Positions 20,348 to 30,530 are shown, counted from the first letter of the stretch. The stretch: DNA of 61,809 bases from Paenarthrobacter nitroguajacolicus JCM 14115 (GCA_001313365.1 BBFS01000015.1:1-61809); one strand, 5' to 3'. Program-made: numbers and translations. The notes: a model not told the origin generated them from the sequence alone.

Positions 20348-20384
20348 CCGCCGGGACTGCGTTCGCAGCCGGCGGATTTTCTTT
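20348..20384 (+). terminator. Hairpin terminator downstream of rnpB
   Basis: CCGCCGG and CTGCG (20348-20361) pair with CGCAG and CCGGCGG (20364-20375) apart from a two-base bulge, and ATTTTCTTT follows. It is about 100 bases after the RNase P RNA and before gap. The remaining 20245-20508 region holds only this and a small CATACG/CGTATG palindrome near 20468. Confidence 0.65.
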
Positions 20385-20508
20385 GCTCTCGTTCAAGGCG
20401 CTGTGGGTGGACCGAAGCCCGCCGGCGCATGAGCCGCAGGACTACTCCGGGCGGCCGCTGCCATCTGCATACGAAGACGTATGTGGTTGACCCAAGGAAG
20501 GTAGTTCT

Positions 20509-21993
20509 GTGAGCCAGACGTCAGATTCTTGTCTTGATAAGTGGATGGGCCGGGAGCTCTCGCCGAGGCCATGATTCCGGTGATCGGCCGGTTGTACCGG
20601 GAAAACAACGTGGTCACGAGCATCCACGGCCGGAGCCTGATCAACAAGTCCACCATGAACATCCTGAAGGCCCACCGCTTTGCGCGCCGGATGAGCAACC
20701 ACGAGCTGCTGCTCGAAGAGACCGCACCGCTGCTGAACGCCCTGTCCGAGCTGGAACTCGGCGCAGCCGCCATTGATATCGCACGTTTGACAGAGAAGTT
20801 CCGGGCCGAAGGCAACGGCGCCTCGCTGGATGAGTACCTGCGTGCCGAGCTCGCCGAAATCGTGGGAAAGCGTGGCGCAGACGACCGCACCAGCACCGAC
20901 GTCGTTCTTTACGGCTTTGGCCGCATTGGCCGCTCCTGGCCCGCATCCTCATTGAGAAGGCCGGTGGCGGGCACGGCCTGCGACTCCGCGCGATCGTAGT
21001 GCGCAAGGGCGCCGAGAACGATCTTGTGAAGCGCGCCAGCCTGCTGCGTCGTGACTCGGTGCATGGTTCCTTCGAAGGCACCATCCGCGTGGACGAGGAA
21101 GCCAACACCATCACCGCCAACGGCGTGCAAATCCAAGTCATCTACTCGGACAACCCGGCCACTGTGGACTACACGGCCTTCGGTATCAAGGACGCCTTGT
21201 GGTGGACAACACGGGCCGCTGGCGCGACGCCGAGGGTCTCTCCCAGCACCTGCAGAGCAACGGTGCTTCCCGTGTGCTGCTCACTGCACCGGGCAAGGGT
21301 GAGCTGAAGAACATCGTCCACGGCATCAACCACCGGGACATCTCCGATGATGACAAGATCGTCACCGCGGCATCCTGCACCACCAATGCCATTACGCCGG
21401 TGCTGAAAGCCATCAACGACAAGTTCGGGATCATCCACGGCCACGTTGAGACCGTGCACTCCTTCACCAATGACCAGAACCTGATCGACAACTTCCACAA
21501 GGGCGATCGCCGCGGCCGTTCCGCGGCCCTGAACATGGTCATCACGGGGGACTGGTGCCGCCAAGGCCGTAGCCAAGGCACTTCCGGAACTGCAGGGCAA
21601 GCTCACGGGCAATGCCATCCGCGTTCCTACTCCGGATGTTTCCATGGCCATCCTGAACCTCAACCTTGAAAAGGGAACCACCCGCGACGAAGTCAACGAC
21701 TTCCTCCGTGAGATGTCCCTGCACTCCGATCTTCGCAAGCAGATCGACTACATCGACTCTCCCGATGTTGTCTCCACTGACTTCGTTGGCTCACGCCGCG
21801 CGGGCATCGTTGATGGCCTCGCAACGATTTCCAATGACAAGAACCTCGTTCTGTACGTCTGGTACGACAACGAGTTCGGCTACTCCTGCCAGGTTGTCCG
21901 TGTCATGGAAGAAATGGCCGGCGTAAACCCGCCGTCGTTCCCGGCACGCGACGTGGTTGCTCCCATCGCAGTGCTTGAAGGCGCTGGAGCTAA
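20509..21993 (+). CDS. gap: Glyceraldehyde-3-phosphate dehydrogenase, long form, frame broken
   Basis: Phosphorylating GAPDH of the long actinobacterial type (GapB/GapX-like, about 480 residues) with an extra N-terminal helical domain (PVIGRLYRENNVVTSIHG, FARRMSNHELLLEE). The NAD domain is STDVVLYGFGRIGR; the catalytic Cys lies in IVTAASCTTNAITPVLKAIN; LVLYVWYDNEFGYSCQVVRV is near the end. GTG 20509 follows AAGGAAGG. Breaks near 20555, 20935, 21200 and 21550. The usual end, about NPPSFPAR, has no stop in the recorded frame, which runs on to 22276; a TAA in the next frame at 21991 or a lost base near 21950 is likely. Possibly the gluconeogenic isozyme. Confidence 0.88.
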
Positions 21994-22012
21994 GCACGCC
22001 GAAGTATTCACG

Positions 22013-22050
22013 GGTTTCCCGGCTGAGTCACTGGTATCAGCCGGGAAACC
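22013..22050 (+). terminator. Perfect 14-bp hairpin after gap
   Basis: GGTTTCCCGGCTGA (22013-22026) and TCAGCCGGGAAACC (22037-22050) flank a 10-nt loop. No T tract follows, so it may be an attenuating or processing hairpin. Its position inside the run-on reading frame argues that gap really ends before it. Confidence 0.6.
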
Positions 22051-22066
22051 TGACCAAAATGGGTTC

Positions 22067-22276
22067 ATGGAAAACGAATCAACGTTGGAACATGAGACCA
22101 CCCTGGAGCACGCCCTGGACGTCGCAAAGGCCAACCACAAACAGGCCCAAAAACTTCTGGATCAAGCTATTGCAGCCAACGCTTCCGGCGACGTCCCGGA
22201 TCAGCGCGTGGAACAACTGCGAGGCCTCCTCGCGCTGGCAACAGAGGACCTGCAGCGCGTAATGCGTGAGCAATAA
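22067..22276 (+). CDS. Small acidic helical protein, unknown
   Basis: A 69-residue protein starting MENESTLEHETTLEHALDVA and ending LATEDLQRVMREQ. It is rich in Glu, Leu and Ala, predicted fully helical, with no Cys or membrane segment. The frame is continuous with that of gap in this record, but a hairpin separates them and an ATG is available at 22067. I see no strong ribosome binding site. It could be a real small protein or a C-terminal extension of GAPDH; I do not recognise the family. Confidence 0.45.
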   Translation: MENESTLEHETTLEHALDVAKANHKQAQKLLDQAIAANASGDVPDQRVEQLRGLLALATEDLQRVMREQ

Positions 22277-22402
22277 CCCACTGAAGCATCCCATCTCCGC
22301 AGTGTGACTTCTCCTGCACACTGTGGATATCGACTCTGACTGTCGGGGGGGCCATGTCCTACGCTCGTAGGACATTGCTGTTTCCCCACTGGATGGAGTC
22401 CC

Positions 22403-23205
22403 TTGAGTATCACTTGGTCTGCCTACAAACGCGCGCGGCGACGGTCACGTCAGGCGTGGGCCATTCTGGGACTGGCCGCCGCAACCGTGGTGGCAGGGTT
22501 TTCCTGGTATTTCACCACAGGACAATTCACGGCCGCTGAACCATGGGCCGCCGGCCCTAGTGAAGCGCCCGTCTACAATCCCGGCTGGATGAAACCCCTT
22601 CGCGGTGGGGGGGTGCCCGTTGCCCCCGGAAAAGGCGAGCGACGCTTGGAGCGAATCCCGGTAAAAGGGCGCGCGGCCAAATCGGACTACGATAGGGCCG
22701 CATTCGGGCAAGCCTGGGCGGACGCTGACCGGAATGGGTGCGACACCAGAAACGACATTCTCCGGCGGGACCTTTCGGCGGTCGAATTCACGGAAGGCTC
22801 ATCGTGCAAGGTTGCCGGTGGTAGCTTTCACGAACCATACACGGGGGGCGCAGGTGACTTTCCGGAGAGGCCAGGACACCAGCGCTGCAGTTCAAATCGA
22901 TCATGTGGTGGCCCTCGCCGACGCCTGGCAAAAGCGCCCAGCAGCTCACTGTGCAGCAGCGGCAAATATTCGCGAACGATCCGCTGAACCTGATCGCCGC
23001 CGACGGTCCCGCCAATGTTAAGAAGGGCGCAGGTGACGCGGCCACGTGGTTGCCGGCTAACAAGAATTTTCGTTGCCACTACGTCGCCCGGCAGGTCTCC
23101 GTGAAAGCGGCCTATAAGCTCTGGATTACGCAGGCCGAAAAGGACGCCATGAAGCGGGTTTTGTCCTCGTGCCCGGAACAGCAAACCATCTACAGTGCCA
23201 GGTGA
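22403..23205 (+). CDS. Secreted HNH nuclease, DUF1524 family, frame broken
   Basis: Predicted exported nuclease with a GmrSD-like DUF1524 domain. An N-terminal membrane/signal segment (AWAILGLAAATVVAGFSWYF) precedes AFGQAWADADRNGCDTRND, the HNH core VQIDHVVALADAWQKGAQQL, and NDPLNLIAADGPANVKKGAG with DAATWLPANKNFRCHYVARQ. TTG 22403 sits after GGATGGAG. Breaks near 22850 (CGGGGGG) and 22930; a G7 near 22610 adds Gly. The end overlaps the convergent acyltransferase by 16 bases. Role probably nucleic acid scavenging or defence outside the cell. Confidence 0.82.
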
Positions 23206-24013
23206 CCGTGCCCCCCCAGTTGCCAGATGCCGCCGTCGTCGATCCGCTCCAGGACCACGCGCTGGAGTGAGGTTTCCCGCGGGAGCTTATCCAAGTCATG
23301 GAGTCCCCCCCGCTGCCTGAAAGTGAAGTAGATGGCATCCGTAGGAGCATCAGTGCAGCGGTCGAGCGTGAAACGTCCGGCAAACGACGCGATGTTGCTG
23401 TCCGGCAGGCGCTCGACGAGATACGGGTCCAGCATCCATGAATCACACGTGGCTTTGCGCGCAGGCTTGTCAGGAAAATACCGGGGGGGAAGAAGGATCC
23501 CGCCTCCGCAAAACTGGCATCCACCAGCGCAGGGGGAGAGGCCTCCATCTTCGGGTATATGGACGCCAAGAACCCAGCCTGAGCCCCGACCATCGGCCGG
23601 AACCAAATGAAACTGCAGTCGGCCAAGCCGGAACAAATTGCCGGCCATGTGCAACGTCAGCCAACTCCAGGTGTCCAGGCCAAAACGGCCATGGACCCGC
23701 CTGTTGATACGAAGCTGCAAGCCCATGTCTGCCAAGGATGCGGCCGAGACAGCGGGACTGATTCCCAGCTCCAGATGGTAGGCGTGAACTGAGGGCGCGA
23801 AGCGGAGGAGTGCTTCGATCCACACCGTCTCCACAGCGCCGTCGGCCCGAATGCTGTCTACTGGAAAGGTCCCAAGCCTTTCCTGCATCGCCTTCATCGC
23901 CTGCAGAACAGGCTCGTCCGGGGGCGTCCCCCCAGAAGGTGCGCACATTCAGTGGCGTCTTCGCCGGTGATGTCCAGGAGCTCAAAAAGCTCTGCGTGAG
24001 GGCTGGCGGCCAT
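23190..24013 (-). CDS. Acyltransferase-like protein (NAT_N/GNAT_C type), frame broken
   Basis: GNAT-related protein with an N-terminal helical part (HAELFELLDITGEDATECAH, then DSIRADGAVETVWIEALLRF). The GNAT_C-like half reads LRLGRLQFHLVPADGRGSGW, VLGVHIPEDGGLSPALVDASF, DSWMLDPYLVERLPDSNIASF and LPRETSLQRVVLERIDDGG. Substrate unknown. ATG 24013 lies three bases after the def stop, so the two are read as one operon. Breaks near 23935, 23485-23550 and the C7 runs at 23213 and 23306. Confidence 0.78.
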
Positions 24014-24016
24014 GGC

Positions 24017-24593
24017 TTAGTGCCCGAACGGATCTGGGTCGACGCCAGGCATCCAGGTCAGGCCCGGCACACCCCAGCCGTTTTTCTTTGCTTGCTTGAG
24101 GGCCTTCTTTGAGTACCGGTCCACGAGACGATTGACGTAAAGTTCTCCGTCCAAATGGTCGAACTCGTGCTGCAGGATTCTGGCGAACCAGCCTGTCGCT
24201 TCGAAATCCAGGGGTTTGCCGTCACCGTCAAAGCCCTGAACCCGTGTCCATTCAGCGCGCTGCAGCGGGTAGTACTCGCCGGGGGGGAAGGACAAGCAGC
24301 CCTCAACGTGTTCATCGGGATCCGGGAGTGCGCCGGAGACCTTGGACAGCGTCAGCACGGGGGTTGACTACAACACCCTGTTCGGGGACGTCGTCATCGT
24401 TGGCGTACTTGTAGACAAAAAGGCGTTTGCCCACGCCGATCTGGGGCGCGGCGAGCCCTACGCCGTTGGCAGCGTCATTAGTCTCGAACATGTCCGCGAT
24501 CAAGGCGCGGAGTTCGTCGTCGAAAACCTCGACTTCACTTGCCCGGCGGTGCAGAACAGGTTCGCCCCAAATGGTGACTGGCAGGACGGTCAT
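24017..24593 (-). CDS. def: Peptide deformylase, one break
   Basis: Removes the formyl group from nascent N-termini. All three motifs are present: GVGLAAPQIG (residues about 45-54), EGCLSFPGEYYP with the metal Cys, and QHEFDHLDG with HExxH. About 192 residues. Start ATG 24593. The frame breaks where AACCCC reads with five Cs near 24360, and G7 near 24280-24287 puts an extra Pro into the EGCLSFPG motif. First gene of a two-gene unit with the GNAT_C-type protein; a bidirectional terminator lies upstream. Confidence 0.94.
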
Positions 24594-24660
24594 CTCAGTT
24601 TTTCCTTCATCTAGCGCTGCGGTCCGGAAGCGGCCTTGGTCCGCTTTTTGGGTTAAAAGC

Positions 24661-24692
24661 AAAGGCCGCACCGGATAACCGGTGCGGCCTTT
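24661..24692. terminator. Bidirectional terminator
   Basis: AAAGGCCGCACCGG and CCGGTGCGGCCTTT form a 14-bp perfect stem with an ATAA loop between def and tRNA-His. Confidence 0.9.
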
Positions 24693-24727
24693 GTGGAAAC
24701 CGGCTCTGGAGCCAATCTCGGTGGGGG

Positions 24728-24802
24728 GGTGAGCTACGGGGGGGTTGAACCCGCGACCTCCTGGACCACAACCAGGCGCTCTGCCAACTGAGCTAAGCCC
24801 AC
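24728..24802 (-). tRNA. tRNA-His (anticodon GTG)
   Basis: Reading the minus strand, GTGGGCTTAGCTCAG begins the acceptor and D-arm, CCTGGTTGTGGTCCAGG is the anticodon arm with GTG, and GCGGGTTCAACC begins the T-arm. The T-loop/stem run has seven Cs where a 5-bp stem and 7-nt loop need five (24738-24744). The 3' flank also has a run of seven. Structure otherwise complete. Confidence 0.92.
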
Positions 24803-24935
24803 CATGTGCCTTTTTGGACTGAACCGTTTGACCGGCTTTCCTTCAAGGCAACGACAAATAGCTTACCTGCTGTTTTGGGGGTGCAAAGTCCACTTTTGCC
24901 GGTTTTGGCAAAAAAAACTCAAAAAATGGTGCAGA

Positions 24936-25576
24936 TCACACTTTTTCGCTGGACCCCAAGGTCTCTGCGGTAGCCATGATGTCCTTGGAAATGCGCTGTG
25001 CCGTTGCCGTGTCCGGTCCCGGCGCCGGCACAAAGACAGCCTGGCGGTAGTAGCGGAGCTCGTCAATGGAGTCCTTGATGTCGCCCAGGGCGCGGTGACC
25101 GCCATGCTTGGCCGGGGGGGACTGGAAGTACGCGCGCGGGAACCAGCGGCGCGAGAGCTCTTTGATGGTGCTGACATCGATCACGCGGTAATGGAGGTGC
25201 TCGACGATGTTGGGCATGTCCCTGGCAAGGAACATGCGGTCTGTTCCCACAGAGTTTCCACCCAGGGGAGCTTTGCGGGGGATCCGGAACCCACTTCTCA
25301 ATGTATTCAAGGACCTGTGCTTCTGCCTCTGCCATGGTCTTCCCGTGGGGGGAGCTCGTCCAGGAGCTTGGAGCGGGTGTGCATGTCCCGCACGAAGTCA
25401 TTCATTTGTTCCAGCGCTGCGTCATCCGGCTTGATGACGACGTCAACGCCGTCGCCCAGAATGTTGAGCTCGGAATCCGTCACCAACGCTGCAACCTCGA
25501 TCAAGGCGTCGTTCGTGAGGTCCAGGCCGGTCATTTCGCAGTCGATCCAGACGATGCGTTCATTAGTAATAGGCAC
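24936..25576 (-). CDS. orn: Oligoribonuclease, frame broken
   Basis: DEDDh 3'-5' exoribonuclease that finishes degradation of short RNAs and pGpG-like dinucleotides. [20 protein letters not shown] gives the first Asp/Glu pair; [20 protein letters not shown] and [20 protein letters not shown] give the later Asp and His residues. About 210 residues. GTG start 25576 overlaps no neighbour. Breaks near 25345 and 25275; a G7 run near 25115 adds Pro in FQSPAKH. Confidence 0.93.
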
Positions 25577-25669
25577 GCGCCAAGCCTATCCCTCAGTGGC
25601 TTACAAGTGCTCCGATGGTACGATTTTTGAGCGCGGCAGTGTCGTTTCTTCCTGTTGCCGAAAGCCCCC

Positions 25670-27297
25670 ATGACGCAGAATTTTGACCCGAACACAGCGG
25701 GTGAACGATTGGATGACGACTACATGACGGTGCCAGTACCCGCCGCCCGGTTGGCAGGGACAGCGACGCCGTCGGCTGACGCCGATGCCGGCGAGGTAGA
25801 TAACGCACGTTCGCCGCTGATCGCCGGCTTCGTTGGTTCCATGTTCATGGTGTTTGGCTCACTGGGGGGTCGGCTGGCTTGCTCCGGTCTCGGAACTTCG
25901 CCGACTCCCGCTTTTCATCTGGATGCGCACCGAAGGTGTGGGCGTCGGACTTTCCATTGTTTTACTGGCCATCGGCGGCATGCTGCTCGTCCGCGCCTGG
26001 CTTCGTCTGGGCCAGCGGGTCCGGGTCTGGGGGGGAATGGAAGCCCGAAAAGCCACGCTGCAGGCGGTGGTGGCCTGGGGGGGTCTGCCCATGATGTTCA
26101 CTGTTCCCCTCTTCAGCAGGGACGTTTACGCGTATATCGGCCAAGGCCGGTTGATGGTGGAGGGCATCAATCCTTATGAGAACGGCATATCGGCGCTGCC
26201 CAACTACTTCCAGTTGGGAGCTGACAAGCAATGGACAGAGGCGCCGGTACCGTACGGACAGCTGTTTCTTTGGATTGAACAGTTTGTGGTGTGGGTGACC
26301 AACGTCCAACCGGAAGCAAGCATCATGCTCTTCCGCCTCGTCGCTGCAGTGGGTGTGGTTCTCTGCATCATCTACGTGCCGAAGCTGGCCGAACTCCACG
26401 GTGTAAATCCCCCCCACAGGGCACTATGGCTGACAGCTGCCAATCCGCTCTTTCTCACTAACTTCATTGCCAGCGTCCATAACGACGCCTTGATGATCGG
26501 GCTGGCACTGGCAGGCCTGTACTACTGCGCAACCCACCGGGTCATTCGCGGACTGGTGCTGGTCACGCTCTCCATCTCAGTCAAACCGATCACGGTGGTA
26601 TTCCTTCCCTTCATTGGACTTCTGTGGGCCGGCAAGCATGCCTCATGGCCGCGCAGATTTCTCTACTGGTTCCTGACAGCGGCTCTGAGCTTCGGGCTCC
26701 TCTATGCACTCAGCCTGGTCAACGGCTTCGGGTTCGGATGGATCAACGGCTTGTCGGCGCCCGGGAGCGTAGCAATCTGGTATGCGCCCGTTGGTCTTAT
26801 CGGGTTGGCTGTCGGATCGATTTCCAGCGTTTTGGGATTGGACGGCCAGGTCATGGCCAAGGTGGTTTATGACGCCGGCAAGGTCCTCATGGTTGCTGCT
26901 GTTGCCTGGATGATCTTCCGGGGGGGAGACTACGACCGGCTCATGCGGCGGCTTACGTTGGCATTTGCTGCCATTGTCCTGCTGGCACCAATGATCCAAT
27001 CCTGGTACGTGGTGTGGTTGATCCCCCCTGTTTGCCGTGACCGGCATCCGCAACGACTGGCAGGTCAAGGCACTGTACTTCGTTGTGTCATTCTTCATGG
27101 TCTACGCCATCTCCGACCAGTTGGACGTCTTCCCGTACCTTCAGAGTGAAGACCTGGGCTTGGCACTGTTGCTGGCCCGGATCGGGGGGGCGGCTGTTAT
27201 TGCGTTGTTCTTCGCCATTTACCTGATTTTCATGGATCCGAAGACCAAGAGCTTGTTCCGGGTGCGGGACGAATCCGGACTGCGTCCGATTATCTGA
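25670..27297 (+). CDS. Polyprenol-phosphomannose-dependent alpha-1,6-mannosyltransferase (MptA/B-like), frame broken
   Basis: GT-C membrane glycosyltransferase elongating lipomannan-like glycans on the outer face. After a polar N-terminus of about 50 residues come roughly 12-13 membrane helices. The first loop carries FSRDVYAYIGQGRLMVEGINPY with the catalytic Asp region. LTAANPLFLTNFIASVHNDA and LAPMIQSWYVVWLIP are family landmarks. ATG 25670 follows GAAAG weakly. Breaks near 25866 (G6) and 27025 (C6). Single gene, downstream of orn on the other strand. Confidence 0.85.
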
Positions 27298-27331
27298 AGT
27301 CCCGGCCCTGTCCGGCCTGCTGCGTTCCGCG

Positions 27332-28019
27332 TCAGTCGGACGGCAACAGCCGCAATGCCTCGCGGGCGGACAGCGGACTCAACGCGGCTGAGTTGTTGGC
27401 AGCGAACGCCTTGACCCATGCTGGATCTGTTTTGCTGTACTCACGGAGCGCCCACCCGATGGCCTTGCGGATGAAGAATTCATTGTCGGCGAGGTTCGCG
27501 GAGATGACCGCTGACAGGAGGCCGGTATCAGTCTCTGACTTGGCCCCCCTAGCTGTGCAGTGATCGCCGCCCGGCGAATCCACATGTCGTGGTCAGTGGA
27601 CCACTGCAGCAGTACCGGCGTCATCGTGGGCCGGTGCGCAAGAAGAAGCGCGCAGATCCGATGTGAGACCCCATCGACGAGGTCCCACCATGCACCCGTC
27701 CGGATAATTTCCTCATATAGGGGGGGATCATCTGCAGGTCTTCTTTGACCATTCGCAGGCCTGTCAGGTCGATGGCTGCGTATCGCTCTTCGCGGGCCTC
27801 CGCGTTGCGCCACAGCTCAAGAACGGCTTTTTGCAGCTCAGCTGGCGAGGTCACCGGAACTGCTTTACTGCAACCTTTACTATCCTGCGAACCTCGGGAA
27901 CCCGGACACCCCAAGAAGGCATGTCGGACTTCAAGTAAGCCTGCTCCGGCGCCGCGTTCGGCATCAGCGGCTGATCGGAGCGTTGATCGGATCGACTCCA
28001 CGAGGACATTGGGGCTCAT
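27332..28019 (-). CDS. DNA alkylation repair protein AlkD-like, frame broken
   Basis: HEAT-repeat DNA glycosylase that removes N3/N7-alkylated bases without base flipping. YAAIDLTGLRMV, IIRTGAWWDLVDGVSHRICA, DMWIRRAAITAQL and NEFFIRKAIGWALREYSKTD match the family and include the Trp/Asp/Arg active face. About 230 residues. The N-terminal third is scrambled by breaks near 27945 and 27880; further breaks near 27725 (G7) and 27548 (C6). Divergent from map. Confidence 0.87.
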
Positions 28020-28140
28020 GCCATAACTCTAGGTCGGTGACGGACGACGGGGTGTGAGCCGCTGCGCGAGAACTGTGGTCCCCCCCGCTGTTCGGCCACC
28101 GTAGAGTGGGCATATTCGGCCCGCTGTTCCTTTTCGCGGC

Positions 28141-28220
28141 CATCGGCTCCCGAACTCATATCGGCAACAACGAACTCCCGCCGGCAACAACCAACTTCAC
28201 ATCGGCCACAACGAAGGAAC
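28141..28220 (+). repeat. Four imperfect 20-nt tandem units upstream of map
   Basis: Units start at 28141, 28161, 28181 and 28201. The middle two share CGGCAACAAC and the fourth has CGGCCACAAC; all carry a GAAC/CAAC tail. The last unit contains the map ribosome binding site. The spacing is exactly 20. Intergenic 28020-28140 otherwise shows only a C7 run near 28081. Confidence 0.6.
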
Positions 28221-28224
28221 CTTG

Positions 28225-28997
28225 ATGTCAATGCTGAAATCACCGGACCAAATCGCGATGATGCGCGAGGCCGGTCGCGTAGTGGCCAATGCACTGTCCG
28301 CAGTCCGGGAGCAAGCTGCAGTGGGTGTTTCGCTTAAGGAACTCGACGACGTCGCTGCTGCCGTAATCTCCGATGCCGGGGGCAAAGCCTGCCTTCCTGG
28401 ATTACCACCCACGCTGGGCGGCTGTGCCGTTCCCCCCCGGCGTCATTTGTACCAGTGTCAACGACGCGTGGTGCACGGGATCCCCCCCAATGGATACGTA
28501 CTGGAGGACGGCGATCTGCTCAGCGTCGATTGTGGTGCCTTCGTGGAAGCTGGTGCGGTGATGCCGCCGTCAGCTTCGTCGTAGGGGACGGAGACCCGGC
28601 GGATCATGAATTGGTGAAAGCAACGGAAGCCGCACTTGTCCGCGGTATCGACGCTGCCCGCATAGGAAACAAGATGGGTGACCTTGCCTATGCGATTGGT
28701 GGCGAGGCGAAACGTGCCGGATATGGGCTGTTGGCTGATCATGGAGGGCATGGCATAGGACGGACAATGCACGCCGAACCTCCTGTCCCTAATCTGGGAC
28801 GACCTGGCCGGGGCATGAAGCTCGAAGAAGGCCTGGTCATTGCCATTGAGCCCATGTTGATCCTGGGCGGCAAGGACGACTACTACCACGACGAGGACGA
28901 ATGGACTCTTCGTTCGGCAAACGGGCGACGCGCCGCCCACAGCGAACACACTGTGGCCGTCACGGCTGACGGGCCGATGATCCTCACTTTGCCGTAG
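28225..28997 (+). CDS. map: Methionine aminopeptidase, frame broken
   Basis: Type I MetAP removing N-terminal Met. SPDQIAMMREAGRVVANALS starts the pita-bread fold. Metal ligands lie in LSVDCGAFVEG (Asp), DAAVSFVVGD (Asp), HGGHGIGRTMHAEP (His), AIEPML (Glu) and SEHTVAVT region (Glu). ATG 28225 follows GAAGGA. Breaks near 28380 (G run +1), 28470 (lost C) and 28555. Two C7 runs (near 28434, 28484) insert Pro into PFPGVICTS and GIPNGY. Follows def in function; the two act in sequence on new proteins. Confidence 0.93.
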
Positions 28998-29011
28998 TTT
29001 GCCGACCCTCC

Positions 29012-29615
29012 TTATCGAGCCGCACCACGCTTTTTGAGGCGTACCACGGCGGCCGGGAACTGATTCGGACACGGAACTGAAGCCGGCAGCCTTGAAAAGA
29101 GAAAGCGTGCCGTGGAACAGGTCCGAGGCCGTCGCTTTGGTCCTATGATCCGTATCCACCGGATAGGCCTCGATGACGTTCGCACCGTTGTTGAAAGCGT
29201 GATCCATCGCGGCAGCAAGCAGAGCGGACGACACTCCGGTGCGCCTGTGGTTCGGTGCTACAACAAAGCAACTGACGGCCCAAAGATCGAGACCGTCCTC
29301 CGACCGGATACCTGCCTCTCTGAGGACCTGGGATCGTTTCAGGCGCGGATACCTGGCTCGTGGTTCCACTGCGCACCAGCCGACCGGACGACCATCCCGG
29401 AACGCCAGTACGCCGGGCTCAGGACCTGTTTGGAACGATGACTTCAACAATTCCCTGCGGTCACCGGGCGATGTTCCGGCCCAATCATTGCCGGTAAGGG
29501 CGAACCACCGGCACCAGCACCGGGAGGGTTCGCCCTTGGTTCCGAACAATTCCTCAACAGCCGCCCAGGTGGCAGGAGCTGTCTCGATCTTCGAAGCAGG
29601 ATGGCCGTGTTCCAT
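29012..29615 (-). CDS. GNAT N-acetyltransferase, one break
   Basis: GCN5-related acetyltransferase. MEHGHPASKIETAPATWAAV begins a protein with RCWCRWFALTGNDW, GRPVGWCAVEPRARYPRL, then the acetyl-CoA part AVSCFVVAPNHRRTGVSSAL and AAAMDHAFNNGANVIEAYPV. This GVSxALLxAAxxHA pattern occurs in a clade of actinobacterial GNATs of unknown substrate. The C-terminus FPAAVVRLKKRGAAR is read after a break near 29065. Start ATG 29615; an in-frame upstream extension to 29675 has no better site. Confidence 0.82.
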
Positions 29616-29678
29616 GGACCCACAATAGGCCGGGCCCGCGTTGCTGGTCCCGTGGACGCCGGAATCGTGGTGCAACGA

Positions 29679-30243
29679 TCACACGCCTGCACCCACCAGT
29701 TCGCCTGTTGTGGTGTTGACCAGTAGGGGGGGACCGGTGCCATCAGGACCGTCAACGTCCCTCACGATGGACTCGTCTTCCGGTGGAACTTGTTCGTGGT
29801 CGTCCGAGTCCCAGTCATTGCTGCGGTCAGGGGGTGCCGGGTACCTCGCCAGCAGGTGCTGCATCGGCAGGGGCTGAGGCGCCGGTCATTCGGGTGAAGT
29901 TGGCAGAGCCCCACATTAGGTCATGTCCCACTGATTCGGCGTCGATTTCGGCTACGTGATAGACACGGCCCTCATGTTCCCATTGCCGCAACCGGAGCTT
30001 CCCAACGACGAGGACGCGCTGTCCCTTTTTCACGCTGCATCCAACGTGTCCGGCGAGGTAGCGGAATGACTGAACCGTGTACCAATTGGTGTTCCCGTCC
30101 ACCCAGGTGTTGGTGGCGCGGTCGTAGCGGCGTTCCGTGGTGCCCAGGCGGAACGATGCCGTGGACGTGCCCCCCCGTGTTGTGGTGGAGCTCTTGACCT
30201 CCGAGGCCACGAAGCCCCCCCGAACGGTGATCATGTCATTCAT
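29679..30243 (-). CDS. ssb: Single-stranded DNA-binding protein, one break
   Basis: OB-fold SSB. MNDMITVRGGFVASEVKSST, TASFRLGTTERRYDRATNTW, NWYTVQSFRYLAGHVGCSVK and KGQRVLVVGKLRLRQWEHEG are the usual strands and loop. An acidic tail containing DDHEQVPPEDESIVRDVDG follows after a +1 in a C run near 29833. It lacks the DIPF-type acidic tip of replicative SSB, so this may be the accessory paralogue. ATG 30243. About 187 residues. Confidence 0.88.
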
Positions 30244-30450
30244 GGTGGTCCTTCTCGGTTTGGTGAAGTGCCTGTCCGGCTCTTTCAGCTTCATCCAGGG
30301 AAGTCAGTGAGGGCAGTGCCTCATGCGCCTATGTGGATAACGGCGGCTGTGGAGGACTAGAGGCACCTTGCATGGGATGGCAAGCAGTTGGCTGATCGCA
30401 CTGTAAACTCTTTGTGGCGCCAGCGGCCCATGTGGTCTTGGCGCGAGTGC

Positions 30451-30525
30451 GCCCCAGTAGCTCAGGGGATAGAGCAGCGGCCTTCTAATCCGCCGGTCGG
30501 GGGGGTTCGATTCCCTCCTGGGGCA
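30451..30525 (+). tRNA. tRNA-Arg (anticodon TCT)
   Basis: The acceptor GCCCCAG pairs with CTGGGGC, the D-arm is TAGCTCAGGGGATAGAGCA, and the anticodon loop CTTCTAA carries TCT. The T-arm should be GGGGG-TTCGATT-CCCTC but has seven Gs (30499-30505), two too many. No CCA is encoded (CCG follows the discriminator). Confidence 0.93.
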
Positions 30526-30530
30526 CCGAA

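Noticed and set aside
20468..20483. CATACG/CGTATG palindrome before gap as an operator
   Set aside because: Too short and without a second copy to assign; left as background.
28458..29675. Single 405-residue minus-strand protein
   Set aside because: Only the first half is a GNAT domain; the rest is antisense to map. A break near 29065 restores the true GNAT end.
29679..29840. Separate small acidic protein beside ssb
   Set aside because: It is the SSB C-terminal tail, displaced by a single surplus base in a C run.
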